Part shown: piece after piece, positions 9,447 to 20,166 of the stretch
Layout: each line of letters opens with the position of its first letter
Numbering within the stretch: the first letter of the stretch is position 1
Source: Gammaproteobacteria bacterium
GTDB lineage: Bacteria; Pseudomonadota; Gammaproteobacteria; JAABTG01
Reading direction: 5' to 3'
Assembly: GCA_034522055.1 (NCBI GenBank)
Contig: JAXHLS010000006.1
Location: 1,088,790 to 1,152,789 of the forward strand
Length of the DNA: 64,000 nucleotides
Program-made: the position numbers and the translations under genes
Notes under the pieces: model-generated
Told to the model about the DNA's origin: nothing
What the model saw: the letters and a program-made list of their open reading frames with translations, nothing else
Database searches by the model: none

Positions 9447-10730
9447 ATGATCGTCCCGGATATGAAAAAACCCACCAGCGAACGTTTCGTCAGCCGCATC
9501 ACCCGCAATACTTTGGCCCTGATCCTGGCCGGTGGCCGAGGTTCGAGACTGATGCATCTCACCCGCTGGCGCTCCAAGCCGGCGACACCCTTCGGCGGCA
9601 AGTTCCGCATCATCGACTTTCCACTGTCCAATTGCATGAACTCCGGCATTCGTCGCATCGGCGTGCTGACCCAGTACAAGGCCCATTCCCTGCTGCTGCA
9701 CATCCAGCGCGGCTGGGGCTTCCTGCGCGGCGAGTTCGGCGAATTCGTGGAACTCCTGCCGGCCCAGCAACGCATCGAGTCGAGCTGGTACCAGGGTACC
9801 GCCGATGCCGTGTACCAGAACATCGACATCATCCGTGGCCATGATCCGGCCTATGTGCTGCTGCTGGCCGGCGACCATATCTACAAGATGGACTACGGCC
9901 CCATGATCGCGGCCCACGTGGAGAGCGAGGCCGACATGACCGTGGGCTGCATGGAGGTCCCCCTGGACCAGGCCAAGGACTTCGGCGTCATGACCGTGGA
10001 CGCCAACGGCAAGGTCATCGACTTCAAGGAGAAACCGGCACAACCGGAGCCCATGCCGGGGCGGGACGACGTGGCCCTGGCCTCCATGGGGATCTATGTG
10101 TTCAACACCGTGTTTCTGTTCGAGCAACTCATTCGGGATGCCGACTCCCCCAACTCGAGCCACGACTTCGGCAAGGACCTCATCCCCGAGGTGATCAGAC
10201 GTTACCGCGTCTCCTCTTATCCTTTCAGGGATGTGCAGACCGGGGCGCTGGGCTACTGGCGTGACGTGGGCACCGTGGACGCCTTCTGGGAGGCCAACCT
10301 CGAATTGGTGAAGGTGAGCCCCGAACTCAACCTCTATGACGAGGAGTGGCCCATCTGGACCTACCAGGAGCAACTCCCCCCGGCCAAGTTCGTATTCGAC
10401 GACGAAGGCCGGCGTGGCATGGCGGTGGACTCCATGGTGTCGGGCGGCTGCATCATCTCCGGCGCACTGGTGAAGCACTCCCTGCTGTTCTCGGGGGTGA
10501 CGGTGAACTCCTACGCCAGCGTCCACGACTCGGTGGTGCTGCCCAACGTCGACGTCGGTCGTCACTGTCGCATCACCAAGACGGTCATCGACAGGGGCTG
10601 CATCATCCCGCCGGGCACCATCATCGGCGAGGATCCGGAGGCGGACGCCGAGCGCTTCTACGTCACCGAGGGTGGCGTCACCCTGGTGACACCCGACATG
10701 CTTGGACAGGAGTTGCACCATGTCCGTTAA
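9447..10730 (+). CDS. glgC: Glucose-1-phosphate adenylyltransferase
   Basis: GlgC makes ADP-glucose from ATP and glucose 1-phosphate, the committed step of glycogen synthesis. The 427 residues include the nucleotide-binding [13 protein letters not shown] motif, [19 protein letters not shown], the [12 protein letters not shown] segment, [15 protein letters not shown], the FKEKPAQP substrate segment and a C-terminal left-handed beta-helix ([19 protein letters not shown]). The start is either 9447 or 9462. The 3' end overlaps the following GH57 gene by 11 bases, so the two are coupled. Confidence 0.97.
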   Translation: MIVPDMKKPTSERFVSRITRNTLALILAGGRGSRLMHLTRWRSKPATPFGGKFRIIDFPLSNCMNSGIRRIGVLTQYKAHSLLLHIQRGWGFLRGEFGEFVELLPAQQRIESSWYQGTADAVYQNIDIIRGHDPAYVLLLAGDHIYKMDYGPMIAAHVESEADMTVGCMEVPLDQAKDFGVMTVDANGKVIDFKEKPAQPEPMPGRDDVALASMGIYVFNTVFLFEQLIRDADSPNSSHDFGKDLIPEVIRRYRVSSYPFRDVQTGALGYWRDVGTVDAFWEANLELVKVSPELNLYDEEWPIWTYQEQLPPAKFVFDDEGRRGMAVDSMVSGGCIISGALVKHSLLFSGVTVNSYASVHDSVVLPNVDVGRHCRITKTVIDRGCIIPPGTIIGEDPEADAERFYVTEGGVTLVTPDMLGQELHHVR

Positions 10731-12480
10731 ATCACCGGCTAAATCATCGGCCGCCACGCCTGAATCATCCCCCGCGACGCCGCTGCGCGTGGTGCTGTGC
10801 TGGCACATGCACCAGCCCCACTACCAGGACCTCATCGAGGGCAGCTACCGGCTGCCCTGGACCTATCTCCATGCCATCAAGGACTACGTTGACATGGCGG
10901 CCCATCTGGAGGCGGTGCCCGGTGCCCGTGCGGTGGTCAACTTCGCCCCCACCCTGCTGGAGCAGATCGCGGACTACAGTCACCAGGTCGATGGCTTTCT
11001 CAACGACTCCCAGCCCATCCGCGACCCCCTGCTCGCGGCCCTGGACATGGCGGCCCTGCCCGCGGATCACGAGCACCGGGTGAGCCTGGTGAAGTCCTGC
11101 CTGAAGGTCAACGAAGAGCGGGTCATCAACCGCTTTCCCGTATTCAAGGAACTGGTGGAGATGGCCAACTGGTTCCTGGAATATCCGGAAAAGCATATCT
11201 ACCTGTCGGACCAGTTCCTCGCCGATCTGGTGGTGTGGTATCACATCGGCTGGCTGGCCGAGACGGTGCGGCGGCGGGACGAACGGGTGGAGCAGCTCAC
11301 GAAGGTGGCCCGCAACTTCCGCCTCCGGCACCGGCGCCTGCTGCTGGAGATCATCAACGACCAGCTCCAGGGCCTGATTCCCCGCTACCGTGCGTTGGCC
11401 GAGGCCGGCAAGGTGGAACTGGCCATGTCGCCCTATGCCCACCCCATCATCCCTCTGCTGCTGGACCTGGGCAGCGCCCGCCAGGCGGTACCCGACGCCC
11501 TGCTGCCGGAGGTGGATGCCTACCCGGACGGCGAGGCCCGGGCCCGCCGCCACATCGCCTGGGGCCTCGAGGTCTTCGAGGAACACTTCGGACGGCGTCC
11601 CCGGGGTTGCTGGCCCTCCGAGGGAGCGGTGTGCGACGCTACCCTCGCCCTGCTCGGGGAGACGGGCTTCGAGTGGGCGGCCAGCGGCGAGAGCGTGTTA
11701 CATCACTCCCTGGCCAAGGCACCCGTCACACCGGATCGCTGGGCCAACCAGGCTCACTGCCGCCCCTACCGGCTGGACAAGGATGGCCCCGCCTGCTTCT
11801 TCCGTGACGACGGCCTGTCGGATCTCATCGGCTTCACCTATTCCGACTGGCACGCCGACGACGCCGTGGCCAACCTGATCCACCACCTGCAGAACCTGGA
11901 AGCCGCCGGCCGGGGCCACGGTCCGCGCTGCGTATCCATCGTCCTCGATGGCGAAAACGCCTGGGAGTATTATCCGGAGAACGGCTATTACTTCCTCAGT
12001 GCCCTCTATGAGAAGCTGGCCGCGCACCCGGACATCGAACTCACCACTTTCAGCGAGGCCCTCGATGCCGGCGCCGTGAAACCGGGTATGCTGCCCGGCC
12101 TGGTGGCCGGCAGCTGGGTCTACGGCAGTCTCTCCACCTGGATCGGCGAACCCGGCAAGAACCGCGGCTGGGAGATGCTGGTGGACGCCAAGAACGCCTA
12201 CGACAAGGTCGTGGCGGCGGGTACCCTGGATGCCGGGCAGCTGGCCGTCGCCGAGAAACAGCTCGCCGTATGCGAAGGCTCCGATTGGTTCTGGTGGTTC
12301 GGCGACTACAACCCGGCCGAAGCGGTCAGCGATTTCGAATATCTGTATCGCATGCACCTGGCCAACCTCTACCAGCTCATGGGGATGTCGCCGCCCGATT
12401 ACCTGTCCCATAGCTTCACCAAGGGGCATGGCGCGCCCGACCGTGGCGGCGTCATGCGCCCCGGCCAGCAGGACAATTGA
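10720..12480 (+). CDS. GH57 family glycoside hydrolase (alpha-glucan active, probable)
   Basis: GH57 enzymes act on alpha-glucans (amylase, amylopullulanase, branching or transferase activity). Family motifs are present in order: [10 protein letters not shown] near the start, [17 protein letters not shown] carrying the probable catalytic Glu, [10 protein letters not shown] carrying the acid Asp, and [15 protein letters not shown]. The 586-residue length fits. The ATG at 10720 follows an AGGAG ribosome site and lies inside the glgC end. Exact specificity cannot be read from sequence. Its place between glgC and malQ points to glycogen turnover. Confidence 0.9.
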   Translation: MSVKSPAKSSAATPESSPATPLRVVLCWHMHQPHYQDLIEGSYRLPWTYLHAIKDYVDMAAHLEAVPGARAVVNFAPTLLEQIADYSHQVDGFLNDSQPIRDPLLAALDMAALPADHEHRVSLVKSCLKVNEERVINRFPVFKELVEMANWFLEYPEKHIYLSDQFLADLVVWYHIGWLAETVRRRDERVEQLTKVARNFRLRHRRLLLEIINDQLQGLIPRYRALAEAGKVELAMSPYAHPIIPLLLDLGSARQAVPDALLPEVDAYPDGEARARRHIAWGLEVFEEHFGRRPRGCWPSEGAVCDATLALLGETGFEWAASGESVLHHSLAKAPVTPDRWANQAHCRPYRLDKDGPACFFRDDGLSDLIGFTYSDWHADDAVANLIHHLQNLEAAGRGHGPRCVSIVLDGENAWEYYPENGYYFLSALYEKLAAHPDIELTTFSEALDAGAVKPGMLPGLVAGSWVYGSLSTWIGEPGKNRGWEMLVDAKNAYDKVVAAGTLDAGQLAVAEKQLAVCEGSDWFWWFGDYNPAEAVSDFEYLYRMHLANLYQLMGMSPPDYLSHSFTKGHGAPDRGGVMRPGQQDN

Positions 12481-12530
12481 AACCATTCCACCAGTGGCCC
12501 CACCACCGCCGAGAGCCTGCAGGACACGCC

Positions 12531-14060
12531 ATGATGAGGGACGGCACACCATGGACATCACCCGTGACTGAGACCGACTCCTGGCGCAATCCCATCATGG
12601 AACGCCGCCGTGGCGGCGTGCTGCTCCACCCCACATCCCTGCCCGGTGACGGCCCCAACGGCGTCCTCGGCCCCCATGCCTTCCGCTTCGTGGACATGCT
12701 CGCCGACTGCGGTTTCACGGTCTGGCAGACCCTGCCCCTCGGGCCCGTCCATGACGACCTGTCGCCCTACGCCTGCCAGTCGGTCCACGCCGGCAACGCG
12801 GACCTCATCAGCCTGCAACGGCTGCACGAGGCCGGCTGGCTGGGGGAGGACCTCACCGCGAGGCCGGGGGAGGACCCCCGCGCCTGCCGCCGGCGACTGT
12901 TGCGGGCGGCCTACGAGGCCTTCGCCCGGGACGACACGCCACACCATGTGGCGGCCTTTCAGGCCTTCGTCGCCGAACACCAGGCCTGGCTCGAGGACTA
13001 CGCGTTATTCAGGACCATTCGCGAACTCCAAGACCAGCGGCCGTGGTGGCAATGGCCCGCAAAGCTGCGGGACCGGGCGCCGGCGGTGCTCGACGCCATC
13101 AAGACGCGCCATGCCGCGGCCCTGGGGCTACAGCGCTTCCTGCAGTATGTCTTCTACCAGCAATGGCGGGAACTGCGGGCCTATGGGGCGGAGCGGGATG
13201 TCCTGATGTTCGGGGACCTGCCCCTGTTCGTGGCCGAGGACAGCGCCGATGTGTGGGCCCACCGGGAGTGTTTCCGCCTCAACGGCGACGGCCGCCCGGA
13301 GGTGGTGGCGGGGGTGCCGCCGGATTATTTCTCGGCCACCGGCCAGCGCTGGGGCAACCCTCACTATGACTGGGACCACATGCGCTCCACCGGCTTCGAC
13401 TGGTGGGTGCGCCGCATGGCCTCCCAGCTGGAGCTTTTCGACATCGTGCGCGTGGACCATTTCCGCGGCCTTCAGGCCTCCTGGGAGATCCCGGCCGACG
13501 AGGACACCGCCATCAACGGCCGCTGGGTGGAGGCTCCCGGTGGGGAACTGCTGGACACCTTCCAGCGCACCTTCCACCGGCTGCCCCTGGTGGCCGAGGA
13601 TCTCGGCACCATCACCGACGAGGTGGATGCCCTGCGGGCGCGTTTCGATCTGCCCGGCATGCGGATCCTCCAGTTCGCCTTCGGCGGTGGCGCCGACAAT
13701 CCCTACCTGCCCCACAACTACGTCCCCGCCACCGTGGCCTACACCGGCACTCACGACAACGACACCTCCCTGGGCTGGTTCGAGGCGCTGGGCGATGGCG
13801 AACGCCGGCATGTGCTGGACTACCTGGGGTGCACCGCTGAGGCCATGCCGGGGGCCCTGGCCCGGGCCGCCCTCGCCTCGGTGGCCCACCTCGCCATCGT
13901 GCCCATGCAGGACATCCTGGGTCTCGGCGGCGACAGCCGTATGAACTCGCCAGGGCTGTCCCATGGCACCAACTGGCGGTGGCGCTTCTCCTGGGAGCAG
14001 CTGGAAGACGGCATGCTGGAACACTATCGTCAGCTGCTGGGGCTCTATGGTCGCGTTTAA
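12531..14060 (+). CDS. malQ: 4-alpha-glucanotransferase
   Basis: MalQ (amylomaltase, GH77) moves maltosyl or longer segments between alpha-1,4-glucans. Recognisable parts are RRGGVLLHPTSLPGDGP near the N-terminus, WQTLPLGPVHDDLSPYACQS, the catalytic region DIVRVDHFRGLQASWEIP (nucleophile Asp), LPLVAEDLGTITDEV (acid Glu), and YTGTHDNDTSLGWF. The ATG at 12531 has an AGGA six bases upstream; conserved sequence starts only at the later ATG 12597, so that is an alternative start. It lies 50 bases after the GH57 gene, in the same probable operon. Confidence 0.93.
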   Translation: MMRDGTPWTSPVTETDSWRNPIMERRRGGVLLHPTSLPGDGPNGVLGPHAFRFVDMLADCGFTVWQTLPLGPVHDDLSPYACQSVHAGNADLISLQRLHEAGWLGEDLTARPGEDPRACRRRLLRAAYEAFARDDTPHHVAAFQAFVAEHQAWLEDYALFRTIRELQDQRPWWQWPAKLRDRAPAVLDAIKTRHAAALGLQRFLQYVFYQQWRELRAYGAERDVLMFGDLPLFVAEDSADVWAHRECFRLNGDGRPEVVAGVPPDYFSATGQRWGNPHYDWDHMRSTGFDWWVRRMASQLELFDIVRVDHFRGLQASWEIPADEDTAINGRWVEAPGGELLDTFQRTFHRLPLVAEDLGTITDEVDALRARFDLPGMRILQFAFGGGADNPYLPHNYVPATVAYTGTHDNDTSLGWFEALGDGERRHVLDYLGCTAEAMPGALARAALASVAHLAIVPMQDILGLGGDSRMNSPGLSHGTNWRWRFSWEQLEDGMLEHYRQLLGLYGRV

Positions 14061-14132
14061 TTGCGGGCCGCACCGCGACGGCACCGATACGTGCGCAAAC
14101 ATCATGGACGGGGCAAACGGGTCGGAAGGGAC

Positions 14133-15077
14133 ATGAGCAAACGGATCGGAATGGATCTTGGCGGGACCAATCTCAGGGTCGGCGTGGTGGAACGCACCAC
14201 CGTGGTCTGGGAGCACAAGGTCAATGTCAGGTTCTCCGAACGCTGCCGGGCGGATGACCCCCGGCAGGCCACGGAACTCGTGCTGCGGGAGGTGGGCGAG
14301 GCCCTCCGGTATTCCCTGCAGCGACACCCGGACGTCACCGCCCTGGGCATCGCCCTGCCCGGCATCGTGGACCCCGACAGTGGTCACCTGCGGGAGGCCC
14401 CCAACATCCCCGGGATTCGGGATCTGGACCTGGCCGGCAGCCTGTCCCGGCAGTTCCACCTCCCCGTCATGGTGGAGAACGACGCCCTGGCCGCCGCCTG
14501 GGGTGCCTATCAGACCCACCCCGAGCGCCCCCACAGCCTCATCTTCCTGGGGCTCGGCACCGGCATCGGCGGCGGCCTGATCCTCAATGGCGTGCCGTAC
14601 CGCGGTGAGCGTGGCTTCGCCATGGAGGTGGGCCACCTGCGGGTGGTGCCCCAGGGACGTCTGTGCGGTTGCGGGGCCCGCGGCTGCCTGGAACGCTATG
14701 CCTCCGCCAGCGGCGTGGCCCTCGACTACCAGGAGGCCACCGGCGAGCTGCTGGACAGCGCGGCGGTGGCCCGGCGCGCGCACCTTGGGGACTCCCACGC
14801 CCGGACGGCCTTCACCCGGGCGGGCGGTCATCTGGGTTCCGCCTGCGCCGGCCTCATGAAGGTGCTGGATATCCCCCACCTGGCGGTGGGTGGCGGCCTG
14901 GCGGCCTCCTGGGCCCTCATGGATGAGGCCTTTCGGGAGGCCGTCGCGGCGGAGTCCATGGCCTCCCTGCGGGACCGCTATACCCTCAGGATCATGAACG
15001 ACAACGACCACTTGGGCATGCTGGGCGCCGCCCTCCTTGCCAAACCACTCGAACAATCCAAGGATGCTTCACCATGA
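14133..15077 (+). CDS. ROK-family sugar kinase (probable glucokinase)
   Basis: The 314-residue protein has the ROK layout: MDLGGTNLRVGVV phosphate loop at the N-terminus, GIALPGIVD, ENDALAAAWGAY with the likely catalytic Asp, LGLGTGIGGGLILNG, and the ROK zinc site EVGHLRVVPQGRLCGCGARGCLE (His plus three Cys). The start at 14133 follows GGAAGG. It overlaps pgi by four bases (ATGA). Given pgi next door and glucan-degrading enzymes upstream, glucose is the likely substrate, making glucose 6-phosphate for Pgi. That assignment is inferred from context. Confidence 0.88.
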   Translation: MSKRIGMDLGGTNLRVGVVERTTVVWEHKVNVRFSERCRADDPRQATELVLREVGEALRYSLQRHPDVTALGIALPGIVDPDSGHLREAPNIPGIRDLDLAGSLSRQFHLPVMVENDALAAAWGAYQTHPERPHSLIFLGLGTGIGGGLILNGVPYRGERGFAMEVGHLRVVPQGRLCGCGARGCLERYASASGVALDYQEATGELLDSAAVARRAHLGDSHARTAFTRAGGHLGSACAGLMKVLDIPHLAVGGGLAASWALMDEAFREAVAAESMASLRDRYTLRIMNDNDHLGMLGAALLAKPLEQSKDASP

Positions 15078-16741
15078 ACGACCAACGCCCCATCGACACC
15101 GCCGCCTGGCAACAGCTGGATCGCCATTTGGAGACCTTCTCCAAGACCCATCTGCGGGAGCTGTTTGCCGGCGACCCCGAACGTTTCACGCGCTTCAGCA
15201 CCGAGGCCTGCGGCCTGTTCCTCGACTATTCCAAGCATCGCGTCGATACCGAAACATTGGAACTGCTGCGGGCGCTGGCTGAAGAGCGTCACCTGGGGGC
15301 GGCGGTGGAGGCCATGTTCCACGGCGAGCATATCAACAACACCGAGGACCGGGCGGTGCTCCACGTGGCTCTGCGGGCGGCCCGGGACACCCGCATCGAG
15401 GTGAACGGCGAGGACGTCGTGCCCGCGGTACACGCCGAACTGGAACGCATGGGCCGCTTCACCGACACAGTGCGGGAGGGCCACTGGAAGGGTCACAGTG
15501 GCCGTGCCATCGAAGCGGTGGTCAACATCGGCATCGGCGGCTCGGACCTCGGCCCGGCCATGGCGAGCGCCGCCCTGCGCCAGTACGGTCATCCGCGGCT
15601 GCGTGTCCACTTCGCCTCCAACCTGGACTACGAGTTGCTGGGCACCATCCTCGCCGATCTCGACCCCGAGACCACCCTGTTCGTGGTGGAGTCCAAGACC
15701 TTCACCACCCAGGAGACCCTCACCAACGCCCTGTCGGCCCGCCAGTGGCTGCTGGACCACTACGGCGGTGACATGGCCGCAGTGGCCCGTCACTTCGTGG
15801 CGGTGTCCACCAACCGCGAGGAAGTGGAGCACTTCGGCATCGACGCCGACCACATGTTCGGCTTCTGGGACTGGGTGGGCGGACGCTACTCCCTGTGGTC
15901 GGCCATCGGCCTGCCCATCATGATCTACGTGGGCCGCGAGGCCTTCGGGGAGATGCTCGCCGGGGCCCGGGACATGGACCGCCACTTCCGCGATACCCCC
16001 TGGGAGGACAACCTGCCGGTGATCATGGGGCTGCTGGGGGTGTGGTACATCAACTTCTTCGGCGCCGCCACTCACGCCGTGCTGCCCTATGACTACGCCC
16101 TGCGGCTGCTGCCCGCCTACCTGCAGCAGTTGGACATGGAGAGCAACGGCAAACGGGTGATGAAAAACGGTGCCCCCGTGGCCTGGGACACCGGCCCCGT
16201 GTTGTGGGGCGCCCCGGGCAACAACGGCCAGCATGCGTTCTACCAGTTGCTGCATCAGGGCACCCGCCTCGTCCCCGCCGACATCCTGATTCCCACCAGC
16301 GGCCACTGGGGACGCAGCGACCACGAGCACAAGCTGCTGGCCAATGCCCTGGCCCAGGCCGAGGCCCTGATGCACGGGCGCACCGCGGAGGAGGCGCAGG
16401 CGGAGATGGAACGCGCCGGGGCGTCGCCGGAGCGCGCCCAGGCTCTCGCCCCCCACCGCACCCTGCCGGGCAACCAGCCCACCAGCGTGCTGCTCTACGA
16501 ACGCCTCACGCCACGGCTGCTGGGGGCCATCATCGCCCTGTACGAGCACAAGGTGTTCGTACAGAGCGTGGTGTGGGGCAACAACGCCTTCGACCAGTGG
16601 GGCGTCGAGCTGGGCAAGCAACTGGCCCAGGCCATCCTCCCCGAGCTGGGAGGCGAGCCCGGTGGCGGTCACGACACCTCCACCGCGGGGCTCATCGCCC
16701 GCGTGCGACGCATGCGCGGGGAGGCGACAAAAGATTCCTGA
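15074..16741 (+). CDS. pgi: Glucose-6-phosphate isomerase
   Basis: Pgi interconverts glucose 6-phosphate and fructose 6-phosphate. The 555-residue protein carries the family segments GRAIEAVVNIGIGGSDLGPAM, VVESKTFTTQETLTNA, the WVGGRYSLWSAIGLPI signature, ATHAVLPYDYALRLLPAY and GVELGKQLAQAI. Translation appears coupled to the ROK kinase through a four-base overlap. It completes a path from glycogen and free glucose into glycolysis. Confidence 0.97.
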   Translation: MNDQRPIDTAAWQQLDRHLETFSKTHLRELFAGDPERFTRFSTEACGLFLDYSKHRVDTETLELLRALAEERHLGAAVEAMFHGEHINNTEDRAVLHVALRAARDTRIEVNGEDVVPAVHAELERMGRFTDTVREGHWKGHSGRAIEAVVNIGIGGSDLGPAMASAALRQYGHPRLRVHFASNLDYELLGTILADLDPETTLFVVESKTFTTQETLTNALSARQWLLDHYGGDMAAVARHFVAVSTNREEVEHFGIDADHMFGFWDWVGGRYSLWSAIGLPIMIYVGREAFGEMLAGARDMDRHFRDTPWEDNLPVIMGLLGVWYINFFGAATHAVLPYDYALRLLPAYLQQLDMESNGKRVMKNGAPVAWDTGPVLWGAPGNNGQHAFYQLLHQGTRLVPADILIPTSGHWGRSDHEHKLLANALAQAEALMHGRTAEEAQAEMERAGASPERAQALAPHRTLPGNQPTSVLLYERLTPRLLGAIIALYEHKVFVQSVVWGNNAFDQWGVELGKQLAQAILPELGGEPGGGHDTSTAGLIARVRRMRGEATKDS

Positions 16742-16873
16742 CACCGTTTTCGCGTCCTGCGGCCCTGCGGACCACCGCGCCCGGGGCAGGGACGCATACA
16801 GCACCAGAACACGGGGTTCCCAACCGGGGGCTTCACGCAATCACGAGCAACACCTGTTCGGAGGAACAAAATT

Positions 16874-19654
16874 ATGACAAAGAAATGGGTATTCGATTTT
16901 TCTGAAGGCGACGGCAAGAACAAGCACCTGCTGGGCGGCAAGGGCGCCAACCTGTGCGAGATGACCCAGATCGGTCTCAACGTCCCACCGGGCTTCGTCA
17001 TCTCCACCGCGGCGTGCCTGGACTACCTCGCCAGTACCGACGACGAACTGCCCGCCAGCCTCATGGACGAGGTACGCGGGCATCTGCAGCGGGTGGAGGA
17101 CCAGACGGGCAAGATATTCGGCGGCACCGACGACCCGCTGCTGGTATCCGTACGCTCAGGCTCGGCCATGTCCATGCCCGGCATGATGGACACCATCCTC
17201 AACCTCGGCCTCAACACCGAGACCCTGCGGGGCCTCATCAAGCAGAGCGGCGACGAGCGCTTCGGCTTCGATGCCTACCGCCGCTTCATCCAGCTCTTCG
17301 GCAAGGTGGCCCTGGGGGTCTCCGACGAGGCCTTCGACGAGGAGTTCGAGGCCGTCAAGCAACGGGCCGGCGTCAAGACAGACGTGGGCCTGTCGGCCCG
17401 CGACCTCAAGGAGATCTCCGACCGCTTCCTCGACGTGGTGGAACGGGAGACCGGCCATCCCTTCCCCGAGGATCCGCTGCAACAGCTGGAGATCGCCATC
17501 AAGGCGGTGTTCCGCTCCTGGAGCGGGCGCCGCGCCGTGGACTACCGGCGCGAGTTCCACATCACCCCGGACATGGCCAACGGCACCGCCGTGAACGTGG
17601 TGACCATGGTGTTCGGCAACCTCGGCAACGACTCGGCCACCGGCGTCGGCTTCACCCGCTACCCGGATACCGGGGAGAACCGCATGTACGGCGAATACCT
17701 CGTGAACGCCCAGGGCGAGGATGTGGTGGCGGGGATCCGCACGCCGAAGCCGATCGATGCCCTGCACGAGGAGATGCCCGAACTCTACCGCCAGCTGGTG
17801 GAGCTGCGTAACCGCCTGGAAAGCCATTACAGGGAGGTCCAGGACTTCGAATTCACCATCGAGAAGGGCCAGCTCTACTGCCTCCAGACCCGTAACGGCA
17901 AGATGAACGCCGTGGCCCTGGTGCGCACCTCCGTAGAGATGGTGCGTGACGGCCTGCTCACCAAGTCCGAGGCCCTCATGCGCATCCCGCCCGATGCCCT
18001 GGAGCAGCTGCTGTTCCCGCAGCTCGACCCCACCGCCAAGGTGAAGGCCATCGCCCGCGGCCTGCCCGCCTCCCCCGGCGCCGCGGTGGGTCGTGCGGTG
18101 TTCGATGCCGACCGCGCCGAGCAGCTGGGCAAGACCGGCCATCGCGTCATCCTGGTGCGCGAGGAGACCAAGCCCGAGGACATCCACGGCTTCTTCGCCT
18201 CCAAGGGGATCCTCACCTCCCGTGGCGGCAAGACCAGCCACGCCGCCGTGGTGGCCCGCGGCATGGGCAAACCCTGCGTCGCCGGCGCCGAGGGCATCCG
18301 GGTGGACGTCGCCATGCGCGAGGCCTTCATCGGTGACACCACCATCAGCGAGGGCGACCTCATCACCATCGACGGCACCAGTGGCGATGTCTTCCTGGGC
18401 GAGGTGCCCATGAAGGAGGCCGAGTTCTCCCGCGAGCTGGAGACCCTGCTGGAGTGGGCCGACGAGACCGCCACCCTCAAGGTGATGGCCAACGCCGACA
18501 CCCCCGAGGATGCCATCAAGGCCCTGGAATACGGTGCCATGGGCATCGGCCTGTGCCGCACCGAACGCATGTTCAACGCCTCCGAGCGCCTGCCCATCGT
18601 GGTGGAGATGATCGTCGCCGACACCCGGGAGGATCGCCAGCGCGCCCTCGACAAGCTGCTGCCCATCCAGCGTGCCGACTTCAAGGGCCTGTTCTCCACC
18701 ATGGCCCCGCGCCCGGTCACCATTCGCCTGCTGGACCCGCCCATCCACGAGTTCCTGCCCTCGGAGAACCAGCTCGTGCACGAGCTGGAGCAACTCCATC
18801 ACCTCAAGGAGACCCTGCTGGGCATGAATATTCTGGCGGACGCCGTGGACTTCATGTACCGCACCACCAGCGAGCATCCCAACGTCACCAAGCTGGCCGA
18901 TCCGCGCCTGGTGGACGAGGCCATCGACCGCAAGGAGACCATGTTACGCAAGGTGCGCACCCTGTCCGAGGTGAACCCCATGCTGGGCCATCGCGGCGTG
19001 CGCCTGGGGCTCACCTTCCCCGAGATCTACGGCATGCAGATCCGCGCCGTGCTGGAGGCCGCCGCCGAGTGCACCCAGGAAGGGCTGGAGGTCTATCCCG
19101 AGATCATGGTGCCCCAGGTCTGCACGGCCCAGGAACTCATGCGGGTGCGGGAGTCCGTGGACGGCATCCGCAAGGCCGTGGAGACCCACTACGGCGTCAC
19201 CCTCAACTTCAAGTTCGGCACCATGATCGAGGTGGTGCGGGCCTGCATGCGCGCGGACAACCTGGCGGAGCACGCCGATTTCTTCTCCTTCGGCACCAAC
19301 GACCTCACCCAGGCCGCCTTCTCCTTCTCCCGGGAGGACGCCGAGAACAAGTTCCTGCCCATGTACAACGAGAAGCAGGTGCTCCAGGACAACCCCTTCG
19401 AGGTGCTGGACGTGAAGGGCGTGGGCCGCCTGATGGAACTCGCCGTGGGCTGGGGCCGCAGCACCCGACCCGACATGAAGGTGGGGATCTGCGGCGAGCA
19501 CGGCGGCCATCCGGCTTCCATCCGCTTCTGCCACGACATCGGCCTCACCTACGTGTCCTGTTCCGGCCCCCGGGTCCCCATCGCCCGCCTGGCGGCCGCC
19601 CAGGCCGCCATCACCAGCGGCGACACCACCGCAGCGGCCGACAAGGCCGCGTGA
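16874..19654 (+). CDS. ppdK: Pyruvate, phosphate dikinase
   Basis: PPDK interconverts pyruvate, ATP and phosphate with phosphoenolpyruvate, AMP and pyrophosphate. The 926 residues contain the N-terminal ATP-grasp domain (GGKGANLCEMTQIGLNVPPGF, SVRSGSAMSMPGMMDT), the swivelling phosphohistidine domain (GGKTSHAAVVARGMGKP with His at residue 456) and the C-terminal PEP barrel ending in FGTNDLTQ and VGICGEHGGHPAS with the catalytic Cys. A strong GGAGGA ribosome site precedes the ATG. It is 132 bases after pgi, so its own promoter is possible. Next to glycogen genes it fits reversible glycolysis and gluconeogenesis. Confidence 0.97.
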   Translation: MTKKWVFDFSEGDGKNKHLLGGKGANLCEMTQIGLNVPPGFVISTAACLDYLASTDDELPASLMDEVRGHLQRVEDQTGKIFGGTDDPLLVSVRSGSAMSMPGMMDTILNLGLNTETLRGLIKQSGDERFGFDAYRRFIQLFGKVALGVSDEAFDEEFEAVKQRAGVKTDVGLSARDLKEISDRFLDVVERETGHPFPEDPLQQLEIAIKAVFRSWSGRRAVDYRREFHITPDMANGTAVNVVTMVFGNLGNDSATGVGFTRYPDTGENRMYGEYLVNAQGEDVVAGIRTPKPIDALHEEMPELYRQLVELRNRLESHYREVQDFEFTIEKGQLYCLQTRNGKMNAVALVRTSVEMVRDGLLTKSEALMRIPPDALEQLLFPQLDPTAKVKAIARGLPASPGAAVGRAVFDADRAEQLGKTGHRVILVREETKPEDIHGFFASKGILTSRGGKTSHAAVVARGMGKPCVAGAEGIRVDVAMREAFIGDTTISEGDLITIDGTSGDVFLGEVPMKEAEFSRELETLLEWADETATLKVMANADTPEDAIKALEYGAMGIGLCRTERMFNASERLPIVVEMIVADTREDRQRALDKLLPIQRADFKGLFSTMAPRPVTIRLLDPPIHEFLPSENQLVHELEQLHHLKETLLGMNILADAVDFMYRTTSEHPNVTKLADPRLVDEAIDRKETMLRKVRTLSEVNPMLGHRGVRLGLTFPEIYGMQIRAVLEAAAECTQEGLEVYPEIMVPQVCTAQELMRVRESVDGIRKAVETHYGVTLNFKFGTMIEVVRACMRADNLAEHADFFSFGTNDLTQAAFSFSREDAENKFLPMYNEKQVLQDNPFEVLDVKGVGRLMELAVGWGRSTRPDMKVGICGEHGGHPASIRFCHDIGLTYVSCSGPRVPIARLAAAQAAITSGDTTAAADKAA

Positions 19655-19666
19655 CACCGCGCCCTC

Positions 19667-19688
19667 AGGCCCCGGCCGATGGGCCGGG
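19667..19688 (+). terminator. GC-rich hairpin after ppdK
   Basis: A stem of GGCCCCGGCC pairing with GGGCCGGGGCC around a three-base loop begins 13 bases after the ppdK stop. There is no T tract, so it may be a weak intrinsic terminator or simply protect the mRNA end. Confidence 0.45.
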
Positions 19689-19691
19689 GCC

Positions 19692-20166
19692 GAACGGCGA
19701 AAAGCGAAAAGCGAAAAGCGAAAAGCGAAAAGCGTAACCACGAAAAACGCGAAGTAACGCGAAAAGGAAGAAGGCAAGAGGGCGTGAAGGGTGTGGAGGG
19801 CGTGAAGGGCGTGGAGGGCAGAGCGTAGGTCGGTTGCTCCTGGCAACCGACATTCGCGCCCGCAAACCACCGGGGGCCCGTCGGCTGCCAGGAGCAGCCG
19901 ACCTACCCCACCATTCACTATTCACTATTCCCCATTCACCATTCACCATTCACTATTAACTATTCCCCACCCCCGCATTAGAATCGGGAATCCCCGATCG
20001 GCGCCATCCGTCCGCAGCCATCAAACGAGGTCCGGCATAAGGACCGCTGCAGGACCAAGGCACCGGCATTCTCCCGCCTCTGGATGATGTCGCGAGAACA
20101 CCGGCCTGTCCGTTCCGGGTTCAGAGTATTGCGCGTACCTATAACCCATCACAGAGGTCGACTGGC
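19692..20166. repeat. Gene-free repeat block before the YeeE gene
   Basis: The block contains GCGAAAAGCGAAAAGC short tandem units (period 8, near 19695-19735), an inverted copy of the TTTCGCGT sequence near 19735-19765, GTGAAGGGCGTGGAGGGC tandem units near 19790-19825, a pair of GTAG-type hairpins with stems CGGTTGC (near 19826) and CGGCTGCC (near 19880), and CATTCACTATTC tandem sequence (19913-19965). The last 180 bases should contain the promoter of the transporter gene. No protein-coding gene is seen. Confidence 0.7.

Noticed and set aside
17156-18877. Long minus-strand open frame opposite ppdK
   Set aside because: Low-complexity His/Gly/Glu-rich translation of antisense sequence; ppdK is certain here.
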